From: JAABRU01 sp041390465
GTDB lineage: Bacteria > Desulfobacterota > Desulfobacteria > Desulfobacterales > Desulfococcaceae
DNA length: 42,730 bases
Direction of reading: 5' to 3'
NCBI GenBank assembly: GCA_041390465.1
Contig: JAWKPW010000047.1
Coordinates: 1-42,730, forward strand
The notes below the pieces were generated by a model, which saw nothing but the letters and a program-made list of their open reading frames with translations, made no database searches and was not told where the DNA came from. A program made the translations under genes and the position numbers. Shown here in pieces: positions 33,470 through 42,701 of the stretch (its first letter is position 1; each line of letters begins with the position of its first letter).

Positions 33470-34594
33470 ATGCATTACAAAAATATACTGAAACAAAATC
33501 CTCTTTTTTCCTGTTTTGATGAAAAGGAACTGGAGCAGTTGGCTGAAATTGCTGAAATACAATATTATCAAAAAAATAAATGTATTATCAATGAAGGAGA
33601 TACAAGCGCATCTCTTTATATTATCGCAGAAGGCAAAGCAAATGCCTTTACCCTCAATCACAAAAGAAAGAAAATGCGGCTCAATTCCTTTGAAAAAGGG
33701 GATTATTTCGGTGAGATGAGCTTTATAGACGGGGAACCCAGATGCGCCTCAGTGGAAACAGAGGAGGACACAGAACTGCTGGTCATCCCAAGAAACGAAT
33801 TTCGCAGGATCTTTTCCTCCCATCCCCATATGTCTGACATTCTGCTGAAGGGCCTGCTGCAAAAGCTTCGGCGGGCCACAAAAGAGGTAAGTCCGCTGAT
33901 GGAACTGATGGCAAAGCAGGAACTCAGAGATGCGGATATGGAATCGGTTCGTCGCTTGGTGCTTGCGGCAGAATATAAAGACAAATGCACAGGTGGCCAC
34001 ATATTCCGCATTTCCCAATACAGCGGGCTGCTTGCAGAAAAGATCGGTTTTTCTGCTGAAAAAACGGAATGTATCCGGAATGCCTCATCCATGCATGACA
34101 TTGGCAAAATCGGCATTCCTGACAGAATCCTGCTGAAACCGGGCAGACTTACGGAAGATGAATTTGACGAAATCAAGAAACATACAATTATCGGGGCAAA
34201 TATTCTGAGAAATCCCCGTTCTGAACTTCTTCAATGCGCCAAAACCATAGTTGAATCCCACCATGAAAAATTTAACGGCAAAGGCTATCCAAAGGCATTG
34301 AAAGGTATGCAGATTCCTGTGGAAGCCAGAATTGTTGCCATTGTGGATGCCTTTGATGCCATTACCTCTGACCGGCCTTATGAACCGGCCCTTTCCACGG
34401 ATGAAGCTGTGGAAAGAATCAAAAAGGATCGGGGAACACATTTTGATCCGGAAATTACGGATGTGTTTATAAACCATATTGATGAGATTGAGAAAATAAA
34501 AAAATTATTGCAGGACATTCCGAATGATTTTGAAGACAGGCCATATAAGTGCGATGACACATTCTGCCGGTGCAGCAATCCGAATACAGGTTAA
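33470..34594 (+). CDS. Cyclic-nucleotide-binding domain plus HD-GYP phosphodiesterase
   Basis: I start it at the ATG at 33470 (AGAGG upstream), six codons after another ATG at 33452. Numbering from 33452, residues 15-135 are a cNMP-binding domain with INEGDTSASLYIIAEG and the phosphate cassette FGEMSFIDGEPRCAS (Glu88, Arg97). Residues 165-350 are an HD-GYP domain: GGHIFRISQYSGLLAEKIGF, SSMHDIGKIGIPDRIL (His215-Asp216), SHHEKFNGKGYP (GYP 278-280), RIVAIVDAFDAITSDRPY. HD-GYP proteins hydrolyse cyclic di-GMP. The N-terminal domain would make this activity responsive to cAMP or cGMP. It is soluble, with a short Cys-containing tail. A class III cyclase gene begins 9 bp downstream, so the pair could form a local two-messenger circuit. 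Confidence 0.92.
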   Translation: MHYKNILKQNPLFSCFDEKELEQLAEIAEIQYYQKNKCIINEGDTSASLYIIAEGKANAFTLNHKRKKMRLNSFEKGDYFGEMSFIDGEPRCASVETEEDTELLVIPRNEFRRIFSSHPHMSDILLKGLLQKLRRATKEVSPLMELMAKQELRDADMESVRRLVLAAEYKDKCTGGHIFRISQYSGLLAEKIGFSAEKTECIRNASSMHDIGKIGIPDRILLKPGRLTEDEFDEIKKHTIIGANILRNPRSELLQCAKTIVESHHEKFNGKGYPKALKGMQIPVEARIVAIVDAFDAITSDRPYEPALSTDEAVERIKKDRGTHFDPEITDVFINHIDEIEKIKKLLQDIPNDFEDRPYKCDDTFCRCSNPNTG

Positions 34595-34603
34595 AAAAGC
34601 ATT

Positions 34604-35629
34604 ATGAACCGTTCAGAAAACAAAGTTGTACCTTTTCAAGTGGATACAAAAAACAGCCGCGAAAAAACCTCCGGGCATAACGTTTGGTATGATCAGACAG
34701 TTTCTGTCAGTTCCAACTCAGTTTCCCAGCGTCATGCCACCCGGACTTTGACCATCCTGTTTACGGATCTGGTCGGGTCGGCAGCCATTAAAGCTGAAAA
34801 GGGAATTCATAAAGCCCAGACCCTTGAACTGGAGCACAAACGGATTTTGCTGGACGTTTTGGATCAGATCCGGATTTTTTATCAGGATAATGTGGCACAG
34901 CCTGTCCGTGTGGAAGGTGATTCCTATATTTTTGTTTTTTCCAACCCAAGTCATGCCATTCATTTTGCACTGCTCAGCCAAGAGAAACACCGGAAAGCCC
35001 GTGCCGGACAATGGCCGGATCTGCCGGAATTCAGAATCGGCATTGATCTGGGAGAAGTCATTGTGGAACACGGTCTGAAAGGCCCGAATATGCCGGGAGG
35101 CATCGGGGATATAAAAGGACTTCAGGCTGATATGACAGCAAGGATCATGGGACTTGCACAGGGAGGACAGATTCTCTGCTCCTCTTCTGCCTTTGACAGT
35201 GCAAAGCAGGCACTGACCGGGATTAATCTTGACGGCATCAATGGAAAAACAGTCTGGCAGAGGCACGGCCCCTATCTGCTCAAAGGACGGGATACACCTT
35301 TTGAAATCTGTGAAGTGGGTGTGGAAAACTTTGCCCCTCTGAAAAAGCCGGCCGGAAGTGAAAAAGCAAAACCACTCGGTTCTCAGAAAAAAATTTCCGG
35401 CACGCGGATATGGATTGTTCCTTTGGCAGTGCTGCTGATTTCTGTTTTTGCATTTCTGTATATGCAAACAGGACAGCAGTCTGAATCATCCGCTCATTCC
35501 GATACCGCTTCTGCTGCCATCAGCCCTGCCGAAGCTGCTGTTGATGAAATAAAATATAAGATACTCAGACTGCACAGTGCATTTGAAAGCATTGATGATT
35601 ATAGCGATTATGCTGGCCCCGTGAAGTAA
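34604..35629 (+). CDS. Class III adenylate/guanylate cyclase with C-terminal TM segment
   Basis: 341 aa in the frame given. The catalytic domain (residues about 45-240) has ILFTDLVGSAAI (metal Asp55), RVEGDSYIFVF (metal Asp106), FRIGIDLGEV and GDIKGLQADMTARIMGLAQG (Asp169, Arg180). The usual transition-state Asn is Asp176 here, which might lower activity. One TM segment spans about 268-287, so the cyclase domain is cytoplasmic and the tail periplasmic. The frame stops at 35627-35629 beside a CCCC run; a one-base shift continues it into the fragment at 35638. The gene begins 9 bp after the HD-GYP gene. Product type (cAMP or cGMP) is not determined. Confidence 0.85.
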   Translation: MNRSENKVVPFQVDTKNSREKTSGHNVWYDQTVSVSSNSVSQRHATRTLTILFTDLVGSAAIKAEKGIHKAQTLELEHKRILLDVLDQIRIFYQDNVAQPVRVEGDSYIFVFSNPSHAIHFALLSQEKHRKARAGQWPDLPEFRIGIDLGEVIVEHGLKGPNMPGGIGDIKGLQADMTARIMGLAQGGQILCSSSAFDSAKQALTGINLDGINGKTVWQRHGPYLLKGRDTPFEICEVGVENFAPLKKPAGSEKAKPLGSQKKISGTRIWIVPLAVLLISVFAFLYMQTGQQSESSAHSDTASAAISPAEAAVDEIKYKILRLHSAFESIDDYSDYAGPVK

Positions 35630-35637
35630 GAAAAGCT

Positions 35638-36050
35638 TCGTTTGCGCAACAGATTCTGAATATTGATGAAAGCGGGATGGATTTGAAGCACAGAATACTG
35701 AAATACCAGTTCGCAACTTTTTCATTTTCCATGGCGGCATGGGTTGAATCAGATTTGAAAGAGAGAAAGGATTATGCAAATCAGGCCATCAGCGCCGGTC
35801 ATAAAACAATGGAACTGATTGACGAGGCAGAACGCAAGGCTTCGGGCGGCTCCCAAGAGGATCAGGAACTGGCAGCTAGGATTGTCAGCAATCACAGAAA
35901 AGAGGGAATTCATTATTTTCTTGCCGTATCATCTGCAATCAAGGCACGGGACGGAGATGAATCCGCAATCAGGGAAATAAGAAAAATACACTGATGCCAT
36001 TCCCGCTTCTTACAAAGAACAGTATCCTCTGGAAAAGAGCCGAATCTGAA
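35638..36050 (+). pseudogene. Probable continuation of the cyclase periplasmic tail, frameshifted
   Basis: Reads RKASFAQQILNIDESGMDLK, HRILKYQFATFSFSMAAWVE, then a helical region with AGHKTMELIDEAERKASGGS up to a stop at 35994. A further shift gives YTDAIPASYKEQYPLEKSRI to a stop at about 36050. The frame extends backwards without a stop into the cyclase end (PREVRKAS), so one indel at the CCCC run would join them. It could instead be a separate small gene, but there is no ribosome binding site at the Met at 35677. Confidence 0.6.
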
Positions 36051-36083
36051 ATGGTTTTTGGACACGATGAAAGGAAAAAAATA

Positions 36084-36735
36084 ATGCTGAAGTATGTTGC
36101 TGCTATCATTCTTGTGCCCTGCTTCTTATGCAGGGAATGCCGCTCTGCAATGCAGCAGAACAGGGAAAAAGACCGAGATGTTGACGTACGTGGAAGCAAA
36201 CTCTTTCCGGCCAACGCGATGAGGGAGAAAGGTGACGCCTCGTTACGGTTTCAGACAGGAAACTGCTGGAGCGGCAAAAAATCATGATGCAAATTGTTCT
36301 GAACATTCTTGATCCAAAAGTGAGTAATATCGCCACCGGATGCAGATGGCTTTGTTCAGGATTTCGGCATTCAGGGCATTTCGGAAAAATGGCGAACTGT
36401 TTCAGTCCCTGTGGGATGAAATGGCAGAGATTCTTTCTCGCAGGGAGAGCTTTGCGGATGACAGCGAAAGCAGATTCTGCGCCTTATGTTCATTCTCTCT
36501 GGCCCAAAACGGTTTAGCCGCAAAATACTGGGCTGTCATTGGCAACAATATCAGTGTGCGGGAACAACCGGGGCTGGATTCGCTGTAATTGCTTCCTGTT
36601 CTTTGGGATATTCTCCAGGCAGAGTTCACAAAGAACAAAAAATGGATCAAAGTTACTCTGCCGGGAAGGCAGGAGCAATTATGTTTTCGGACAGTTCATC
36701 AGGAATAAAAATGACTGCGGCCCATCGGATTTGAA
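36084..36735 (+). pseudogene. Frameshifted secreted protein remnant of unknown family
   Basis: The ATG at 36084 follows GAAAGGAAAAAAATA. It opens MLKYVAAIILV; a shifted frame supplies ASYAGNAALQ, together a plausible signal peptide. Coding-like pieces then follow in changing frames: MLTYVEANSF, FRKNGELFQSLWDEMAEILS, RRESFADDSESRFCALCSFS, LAQNGLAAKYWAVIGNNISV. No family is recognised. Another frame near 36630 gives FTKNKKWIKVTLPGRQEQLC. It sits between the cyclase and the caspase genes on the same strand. Confidence 0.45.
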
Positions 36736-36832
36736 AAGAGTGTGGATGATCAGTGGGTCATAAAATGGTTTGTAAGGAAAAGACAGGAAAAAGCCTTCCC
36801 TCCTGCCAGGGCCCTGATACACTGACGAAAGC

Positions 36833-36886
36833 CGGTATCAGAACTTCCTGAAAATACTGAGTCAAGGCTTTCGCCCAGATGACGGT
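36833..36886. repeat. REP-like palindrome with CGAAAGCC / GGCTTTCG arms
   Basis: ACGAAAGCCGGTATCAGAAC on the left and GTCAAGGCTTTCGCCCAGAT on the right, ending GATGACGG. Member of the family also at 684, 7636, 16108 and 39845. It immediately precedes the caspase gene. Confidence 0.55.
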
Positions 36887-36940
36887 AAAAACGGATAACT
36901 TCCCGATTTTGAAAGGGCCATCAGAGAGTGAATGAACATC

Positions 36941-37842
36941 ATGAAAAACTTACTGATTTTCATAATATTGTTTACAGGTGTTTCATGCACAGGTTTTACA
37001 TCGACAGAGATGTCTGATCTTTTCCATCCCATTATTCCGGACACCGGAAAACGATCCTATAAGGCGCTTATCATTGGGATAAATTACAGCAATCTTCTTT
37101 ATCCTGAAAATGATGCAAAGGCCCTTGCCGGGCTTTTAAAAAAGAAAAATACGGATTTCAGGAACCAATTCTTCTGACAGGTTCTGAAAACACCACAGGG
37201 CAGAAGATTGTTCAGGCTGTTGAAGCTCTGGTCAGAGACAGCAGAGAGGAAGACAGCATCCTGATCTATTACTCCGGCCACGGCTCACTTGACAAAAAAA
37301 GGAATGAGGGATGGTGGATTCCTTCAGATACAACCGAGGACGCAAGACACGAAAGCTTTCCAACATGGCTGCGGATCAGATCAACAAATGAAGCACGCCT
37401 TGTTCTGCTGATTGCCGATGCCTGTTATGCCGGAACCATATATCCTTACGAACGGACGCGGGGCGAAGAAATCAACGATAAATTTTACAGGGAAAAATAT
37501 AAAAGCAAAAGCCGCTTTGCCATGACCTCAGCAGGGGCAAAAGAGGAGGCTTCTGACAAAGAAATTGGGCAAAACAGTGTGTTTGCCCATTTTCTTATCA
37601 ACGCATTGAAAACAAACAGTAAACCTTATTTATGCGTTGATGAACTCTATTATTATTTTGCGCCCCGTGTGAGTGACTGGCTGAGTCAGACCCCCAAGAC
37701 TGGGCGTACTGGATGTGAAAATCATCAGGGCGGACAGTTCATCTTTGGGTACAGGACAAGCCGGATAAGCGAAACAGATGCGAAAAATATCCGGCTGCAT
37801 CTCCCGGAAAGTCAAAAGCAAATGCGGATGATTTGCCACTGA
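36941..37842 (+). CDS. Caspase-like (C14) lipoprotein, two frames joined by a possible -1 frameshift
   Basis: The N-terminal frame (from ATG 36941, or 36932) gives a lipoprotein signal MKNLLIFIILFTGVSC, then RSYKALIIGINYSNLLYPEN and DAKALAGLLKK, the start of a caspase p20 fold. It ends at 37175-37177. Reading in the -1 frame from the AAAAAAG at 37138-37144 gives EKYGFQEPILLTGSENTTGQ, SILIYYSGHGSLDKK (catalytic His), LVLLIADACYAGTI (catalytic Cys, codon 37423-37425) and GGQFIFGY to a stop at 37842, about 300 aa in all. Caspase-fold proteases cleave after basic or acidic residues and often act in stress or cell-death responses. The lipobox implies an exported, membrane-anchored enzyme. Either programmed frameshifting or an indel explains the split. 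Confidence 0.8.
37138..37189 (+). promoter_or_regulatory. -1 frameshift-like signal: slippery A_AAA_AAG and downstream hairpin
   Basis: In the zero frame the codons read TTA AAA AAG, so the heptamer A AAA AAG (37138-37144) is in the correct register for -1 slippage, as in dnaX. After an 11-base spacer, bases 37156-37166 pair with 37180-37189 in a 10-bp stem with one bulged G (37162) and a 13-base loop. A -1 shift here exactly restores the caspase catalytic frame. No Shine-Dalgarno-like stimulator is obvious upstream. Confidence 0.5.
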
Positions 37843-39811
37843 CTGCCGGAACATGAAACATTGCGCTGCTCATCGGCATTGAAGAGTATCAAGTTCAGTC
37901 TGATCTCACCGGCGGAGTTCAACAAATGACATTGATCTGATTCGAAGTTCTGAAAAACCGCTATGAATTTGAAGATAAAAATATCATCATCCTGAAAAAC
38001 AGAAACATAGGCCACAACGCCATTGAACGAACTTTTTCAGAACTTCATAAAGACATGTCCGGCCCAGAGGACAGGTTTATATACATTATTCGGGTCATGG
38101 TTCCTGTACACCAATCTGGATAAACAGGAACCGAAACAAATGATCAGACCTGGGTATCCTATGGTTCCCGCTGCTCTGACAAAAAGAAAAAGACAGTATG
38201 ATATTCTGGATGATGAAATCAATCAATGAAAACGATTCCCATTCTTTCAAAACTGACCAGGTGATCTTTGTTTCTGATTCCTGTCATTCCGCCAGTGTAT
38301 GCCGGGGGAGAAGAAGTCGCCCCTTATCCGCGCTGCTCCTGCTGACTGTGCGGGAGCATCTTTAAAGAGGCAAAGATGAATTTTCACCCCAAAAGCTGAA
38401 CAAAGGCATATTCATCGGCGCAACACAAGGATGATGAATCTGCTGCCAGGATTCGGACAGAGGATAATAAGGTACTCACGGCATGTTCACCTGGTTCTGG
38501 GCGCAAGCGCTCGGCGGCACAACCGAGCGGCGTGATGTCTGTTCCAGCGTGTGCTCAAAGAGTGACGGAACGGCGGGGTTCTCAACATCCCCAGATAAAA
38601 GGCTCCGGCATTATGCCTGTTTTCAATGAGGGTCAAACCGGCTCCGCCGGATACCGGTAATCAATGTAAATGCAGATGATGCTAACCGTCATCAGGCCGG
38701 AACACTGGCCGGTATTGCACAGGGTTCTGTTTTCTGGCATATGATCCCCGGATGAAAAACACAGCAGATTTACCATTGCTCTGATTAAACAGACAAGGCC
38801 CTTTGACAGTCTGGCAGAAATCGCAGATGAAACCGGGCGATCTGGTGGTGGAAAAAAGCCGCTATATGACCTCAAACCCATTCCAATATTTCTGAACCTG
38901 AATTTTCCCCAGGATACAGACAGATTTCTGATGCAGCAGTTGCAGGCAGTTTTACAGGAAAAAGAATTGTCTGCATTCACCCCTGCTGCGGATCAGAAAG
39001 CCTGTGAAATGCTTCTGTATGTGCTGCGTCCCAAAAAAGAGAGGGGGGAATATATCCGGAAAAACATTTCCGACACCCTGCCCCGGTCTTTTCCCGACCA
39101 GCCCCCGGAGGTATGGATACTCACAGACACGGAAAAACTGCTCAATGAAACTCTGCGCATTTCATTCAAAGATCCGCAAAGAGACATCGATGCTGAAACG
39201 GAATCTGAAAAAAGATTGCACGAATCAGAGATCTGAAAAAACGCGCTATCAGAAAGCCGGCCCGAAAGCAGAATTTCGCACCATATTAATGTAGAACCTG
39301 CCGACAGATGCCCGGCATCTGATCCGGACTGCCTGCATCTGCCGGATGGGAGATCATTCAAAGCAGGAGAATATCATTGCGGAAGATAGGAGAAATTCTT
39401 TCTTCGGAAAATTCTTCTCACCTTTGCTGTGAAAAACCTGTCTGACAGATCCTGTTATGTCTATTTTATTGATATTGCGGAGAAGGCAAAATTCAGGCTG
39501 TTTTTCCCACAATGGAAGACAATCGAGAAGATGCCCTGATACGGTCTTTGGAAGAACAGGATTACCAGGATGTGGCAACATTGGCGAAGCAGCGGTGAAG
39601 AGACGGTTAAGATTATTGTAACAGAACAACCCAATGATGTGGCCCTGCTGGGATCCAGAGAGGGTTTACAAGAGATGAGAATAAAGAGATGAATCCTCTG
39701 GAAAGACTGCTGAGCAATGCAATGGACGGAACACGCGGCGAGGTGATCCGCATCAGAAGAGAGCAGTGGGGAACCATGCAGTATTCATTTCAGGTGGGAA
39801 AGAACCCCTGA
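37785..39811 (+). pseudogene. Second caspase-like protein with DUF4384-like tail, multiply frameshifted
   Basis: Pieces in order: PGKSKANADDLPLTAG, IALLIGIEEYQVQSDLTGG, LKNRYEFEDKNIIILKNRNI, ERTFSELHKDMSGPEDRF, YIHYSGHGSC (catalytic His), VIFVSDSCHSAS (catalytic Cys), IFIGATQ, INVNADDANRHQAGTLAGIA, LMQQLQAVLQEKELSAFTPA, then PDQPPEVWILTDTEKLLNET. After a gap the tail gives AVKNLSDRSCYVYFIDIAEK, AKFRLFFPQ, VKIIVTEQPNDVALLGSREG, MNPLERLLSNAMDGTRGEVI, typical of DUF4384-type domains in bacterial caspase proteins. The first piece reads continuously from the end of the first caspase in a shifted frame, so the two may once have been one tandem-caspase protein. Many indels make it non-functional as given. 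Confidence 0.7.
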
Positions 39812-39844
39812 CGCTTTTTTTCCAACTGATATTACGCATACCCA

Positions 39845-39904
39845 CGAAAGTCGGTGTCCGGAACATCCCGGACTTGCTGGATCCGGCACTTTCGCCGGAA
39901 TGAC
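39845..39904. repeat. REP-like palindrome (CGAAAGTCGG ... CCGGCACTTTCG)
   Basis: CGAAAGTCGGTGTCCGGAAC faces GGATCCGGCACTTTCG and ends CCGGAATGACGG. Same family as 684, 7636 and 36833. It follows the stop of the second caspase remnant. Confidence 0.6.
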
Positions 39905-40053
39905 GGAGAATGGCAGTAAGCTGCTGAATTTCAGAGGGGAAGCAGCGAAGACTCAAATTACCGAAGATTTATTCACAATTCTTTTTCAGATTTCATATAT
40001 ACAATGGATTTAAAATGTTGTGCTACAATTTCTAACAATCAAAGGAGAACACC

Positions 40054-41225
40054 ATGTTGAAAAAAATCGTATTGATGGTGCTGGCCGTGACTTTTTTGGC
40101 AGGTTGTGCATATCCAGGCTGAACTGGGACTTGCTACATCTTTGGTTCACACTTTTGGATAAGGAAAAAAGGGAAGCGTTTAAGCAATACAATGAAGCCA
40201 CAAAAAACACCGTATTACATATTGGGAGAAGAGTCGTTTTGATAAAGCAGCAGATATGCTTGAGATTGCCTTTTCCTCAGCAAAAAAGTCGGAAATGAAA
40301 CAATGGAAATCGCTGTCTTGTCAATGATGGGACATAACTATGGATGTATGGGGGAATATACAAAAGGACTTGAATATACAGAGCGGGCCCTATAGAAAGA
40401 GCTATGCAATCAAATACGCTGCTTGGAGACAAAGGAATGGTGAAGATCGCTTCAACGTCCGACGCGTTAGGTGCGATGGGCTCTTCATATTATTTTCTTG
40501 AGAGGGAAGCGCAGAAAAAGCTGAAGACTGCTATAAAAAAGCCTGACGATAATGGAAGAATGCAAAACCAACAATCGTTATGCAGACCTTTGGGTAAAGG
40601 GAGTATGAACAATTTAGAGGACTGTTTATGCAAAAAGCCGGAACAGTATGTTAAGGCCATGACCTGTTTTTCAGATTCCATAGCCAGGGCAAAAGCAAAT
40701 ACAGGCATGAGAAACTGTTAACTCTGGCGGGGATGGCCTTTACGCCAAACTTGGCAAATATGATGAGGCTGTCAAATGCAAAAGAGGAATCAATTTTAAT
40801 ATTCAACAACTGGAGGAACTTTCCGGGAGTGTTAGAAAATTTTCTCCATATGGCTTACATCCATCTGGAATATCAGCAGCGGATCGGGCTTATCCTTACG
40901 GAAAAAATACATAAATGGTTAAAGAGAAAAATATTAGCGATCAAGTTAATAAGTGGGAAGTATCACTGTCTCGGTCGGTTTATGTGCAGAAAAACAAACT
41001 ACAGGAAACCTGATTCAATATGAAAAATCTCTTCAATCCATTGAATCTGTACGTTCAAATCTAGGGGAACAGCGAACTTAAAATCGGATATGTGCAGGAC
41101 AAACAGGAAGTTTTTACGATGTTACCGGCCCTGCATACACTGCACCGGCAGCATCCCAAGACGGCTATGACCGGAGAGCATTTGAAATATTTGAAAGAAA
41201 GCAGGGCAGAACCTTTCTGGAGGAA
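40054..41225 (+). pseudogene. N-terminal TPR half of a TPR-CHAT lipoprotein, frameshifted
   Basis: ATG 40054 follows AAAGGAGAACACC, an excellent ribosome binding site. It opens a lipoprotein signal MLKKIVLMVLAVTFLAGC with a typical lipobox. A stop comes 22 codons in. TPR-like pieces follow in shifting frames: FDKAADMLEIAFSSAKK, VGNETMEIAVLSMMGHNY, MGEYTKGLEYTERAL, KPEQYVKAMTCFSDSIARAK, KIGYVQDKQEV, and finally DGYDRRAFEIFERKQGRTFL, which runs in frame into the CHAT segment. The complete ancestral protein would be about 880 aa. Many indels block its synthesis as given. Confidence 0.75.
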
Positions 41226-42701
41226 ATGGGAAAAAGCGGCGCAAGGCAGTATGCAGGATTGCCGGAGGCTGTCCGGCAGAAAGAAGCCGGATTGGAAAAA
41301 CAGATCGGACTGTTATCCGGCCAGTTGTCAATACAGAGAGAGAAAGCCCCTGAAAAAAGAGACCTGAAAGCTGTTCAGAGAATTGAAGCAGAACTGAAAC
41401 AGGTTCAGTCTGATCTGACAAAACTGGAAAAAATCATTCAGACACTCTATCCTGACTATTATGCCATCAAATACCCCAAACCGGTGAGCAGCGAAACGGT
41501 TCAGAAAAAACTGCTCAAACCCGGTGAAACCATGCTCATTTATAATGTCATGAAAAATCAGATCTGTGTGTGGACAATTGACAGGAAGAATTTTTCACTT
41601 ACTGCAATAGATGCGGGAAAAGACGAACTGGCAGAAAAGGTGGAGATCGTCAGGAACCATGCCCTTGGAGCCGGAGAAAAAAATCTGAGGGGGGAGATCT
41701 TCAGAATAAAAAAAGATGAAAAAGTGAAAATTCCGGATCTTTATGCCCTTCTTTTTCCCAATGAAGTTCAAAAGCATATCAAACAAAGCAAAAACCTTTA
41801 CATCATACCCACCGGCCCCCTTTACCTGCTGCCCTTTGAAGCATTGAAAACGGAAAAAGACAGTTACCTGATAAAAAATCACGGCATATCCTATCTGTCC
41901 TCAGCCTCATTGCTGAACATACTCCGTGAGTTCAAATCCAGACGAAAGGAAAGACCGATTTACCCTCTGCTGGCATTTGCAAATCCTGTTTATCGTGAAA
42001 CAGCAGACACCGCAGAAGAAAAAAACAGGTCGGATTACTCGGAAAGGCTTTCGGAATTACAGGGCGAATCGCTCCGTTCCGCCATGAACGGAAATTTCAT
42101 GCCGCTTCCGGAAACTGAGGATGAGGCCGAGGCCATCCGGCAAACCCTTGACGCACCGCTCAGATCCGATCCTTTGCAACTGAAGGCAAAAGCGGCCCGC
42201 AGCAATGTTCTGGCCTTCAACACATCCGAACGGCTGGATGATTACAGATACCTGGTATTTGCCTGCCACGGCGTGATTCCTGAAACCACCAGCATCATTC
42301 AGCAGCCTGCTCTGGTGCTGTCCCAGCCTGATCCCCAGACAGGAAAAAACGGTTTTCTCACCATGTCCGATGTGTTCGGACTGAAAATGAACGCGGATCT
42401 GGTAACACTTTCAGCCTGCAACACGGGCCGGGGAAAATCTGTTGCCGGGGAAGGTGTCATGGGTCTCACCCGTTCTTTCATGTACGCGGGAACTCCGGCT
42501 GTCACGGTGACATTATGGTCAGTGGAATCCCTGTCTGCCAAGGAACTGAATGTCGGCCTGTTTGAAAAACTCAAAGCCGGAAAAAACAGAGCCCAGGCTC
42601 TGAGAGAAATCAAACTGGAAATGATCAATGGCAGTTTTGGGGAAGAATGGCAGCACCCGTATTACTGGGCTCCGCTGGTGATGTTCGGAGATGGGAATTA
42701 G
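41226..42701 (+). CDS. CHAT-domain protease segment (C-terminal part of TPR-CHAT protein)
   Basis: An uninterrupted 491-codon frame; the Met at 41226 is internal to the ancestral protein, whose frame extends back to about 41175. Residues 1-75 are a coiled coil (LEKQIGLLSGQLSIQREK, QRIEAELKQVQSDLTKLEKI). Residues 90-490 are a CHAT domain, a caspase-fold protease: MLIYNVMKNQICVWTI, LYIIPTGPLYLLPFEALK, YLVFACHGVI (catalytic His348), DLVTLSACNTGRGK (catalytic Cys398), GEGVMGLTRSFMYAGTPAVT and HPYYWAPLVMFGD. Both catalytic residues are intact. With the upstream signal the protein would be a lipoprotein, unlike the cytoplasmic CHAT proteases of defence systems. Substrates are unknown; the caspase products upstream are candidates. 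Confidence 0.85.
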   Translation: MGKSGARQYAGLPEAVRQKEAGLEKQIGLLSGQLSIQREKAPEKRDLKAVQRIEAELKQVQSDLTKLEKIIQTLYPDYYAIKYPKPVSSETVQKKLLKPGETMLIYNVMKNQICVWTIDRKNFSLTAIDAGKDELAEKVEIVRNHALGAGEKNLRGEIFRIKKDEKVKIPDLYALLFPNEVQKHIKQSKNLYIIPTGPLYLLPFEALKTEKDSYLIKNHGISYLSSASLLNILREFKSRRKERPIYPLLAFANPVYRETADTAEEKNRSDYSERLSELQGESLRSAMNGNFMPLPETEDEAEAIRQTLDAPLRSDPLQLKAKAARSNVLAFNTSERLDDYRYLVFACHGVIPETTSIIQQPALVLSQPDPQTGKNGFLTMSDVFGLKMNADLVTLSACNTGRGKSVAGEGVMGLTRSFMYAGTPAVTVTLWSVESLSAKELNVGLFEKLKAGKNRAQALREIKLEMINGSFGEEWQHPYYWAPLVMFGDGN

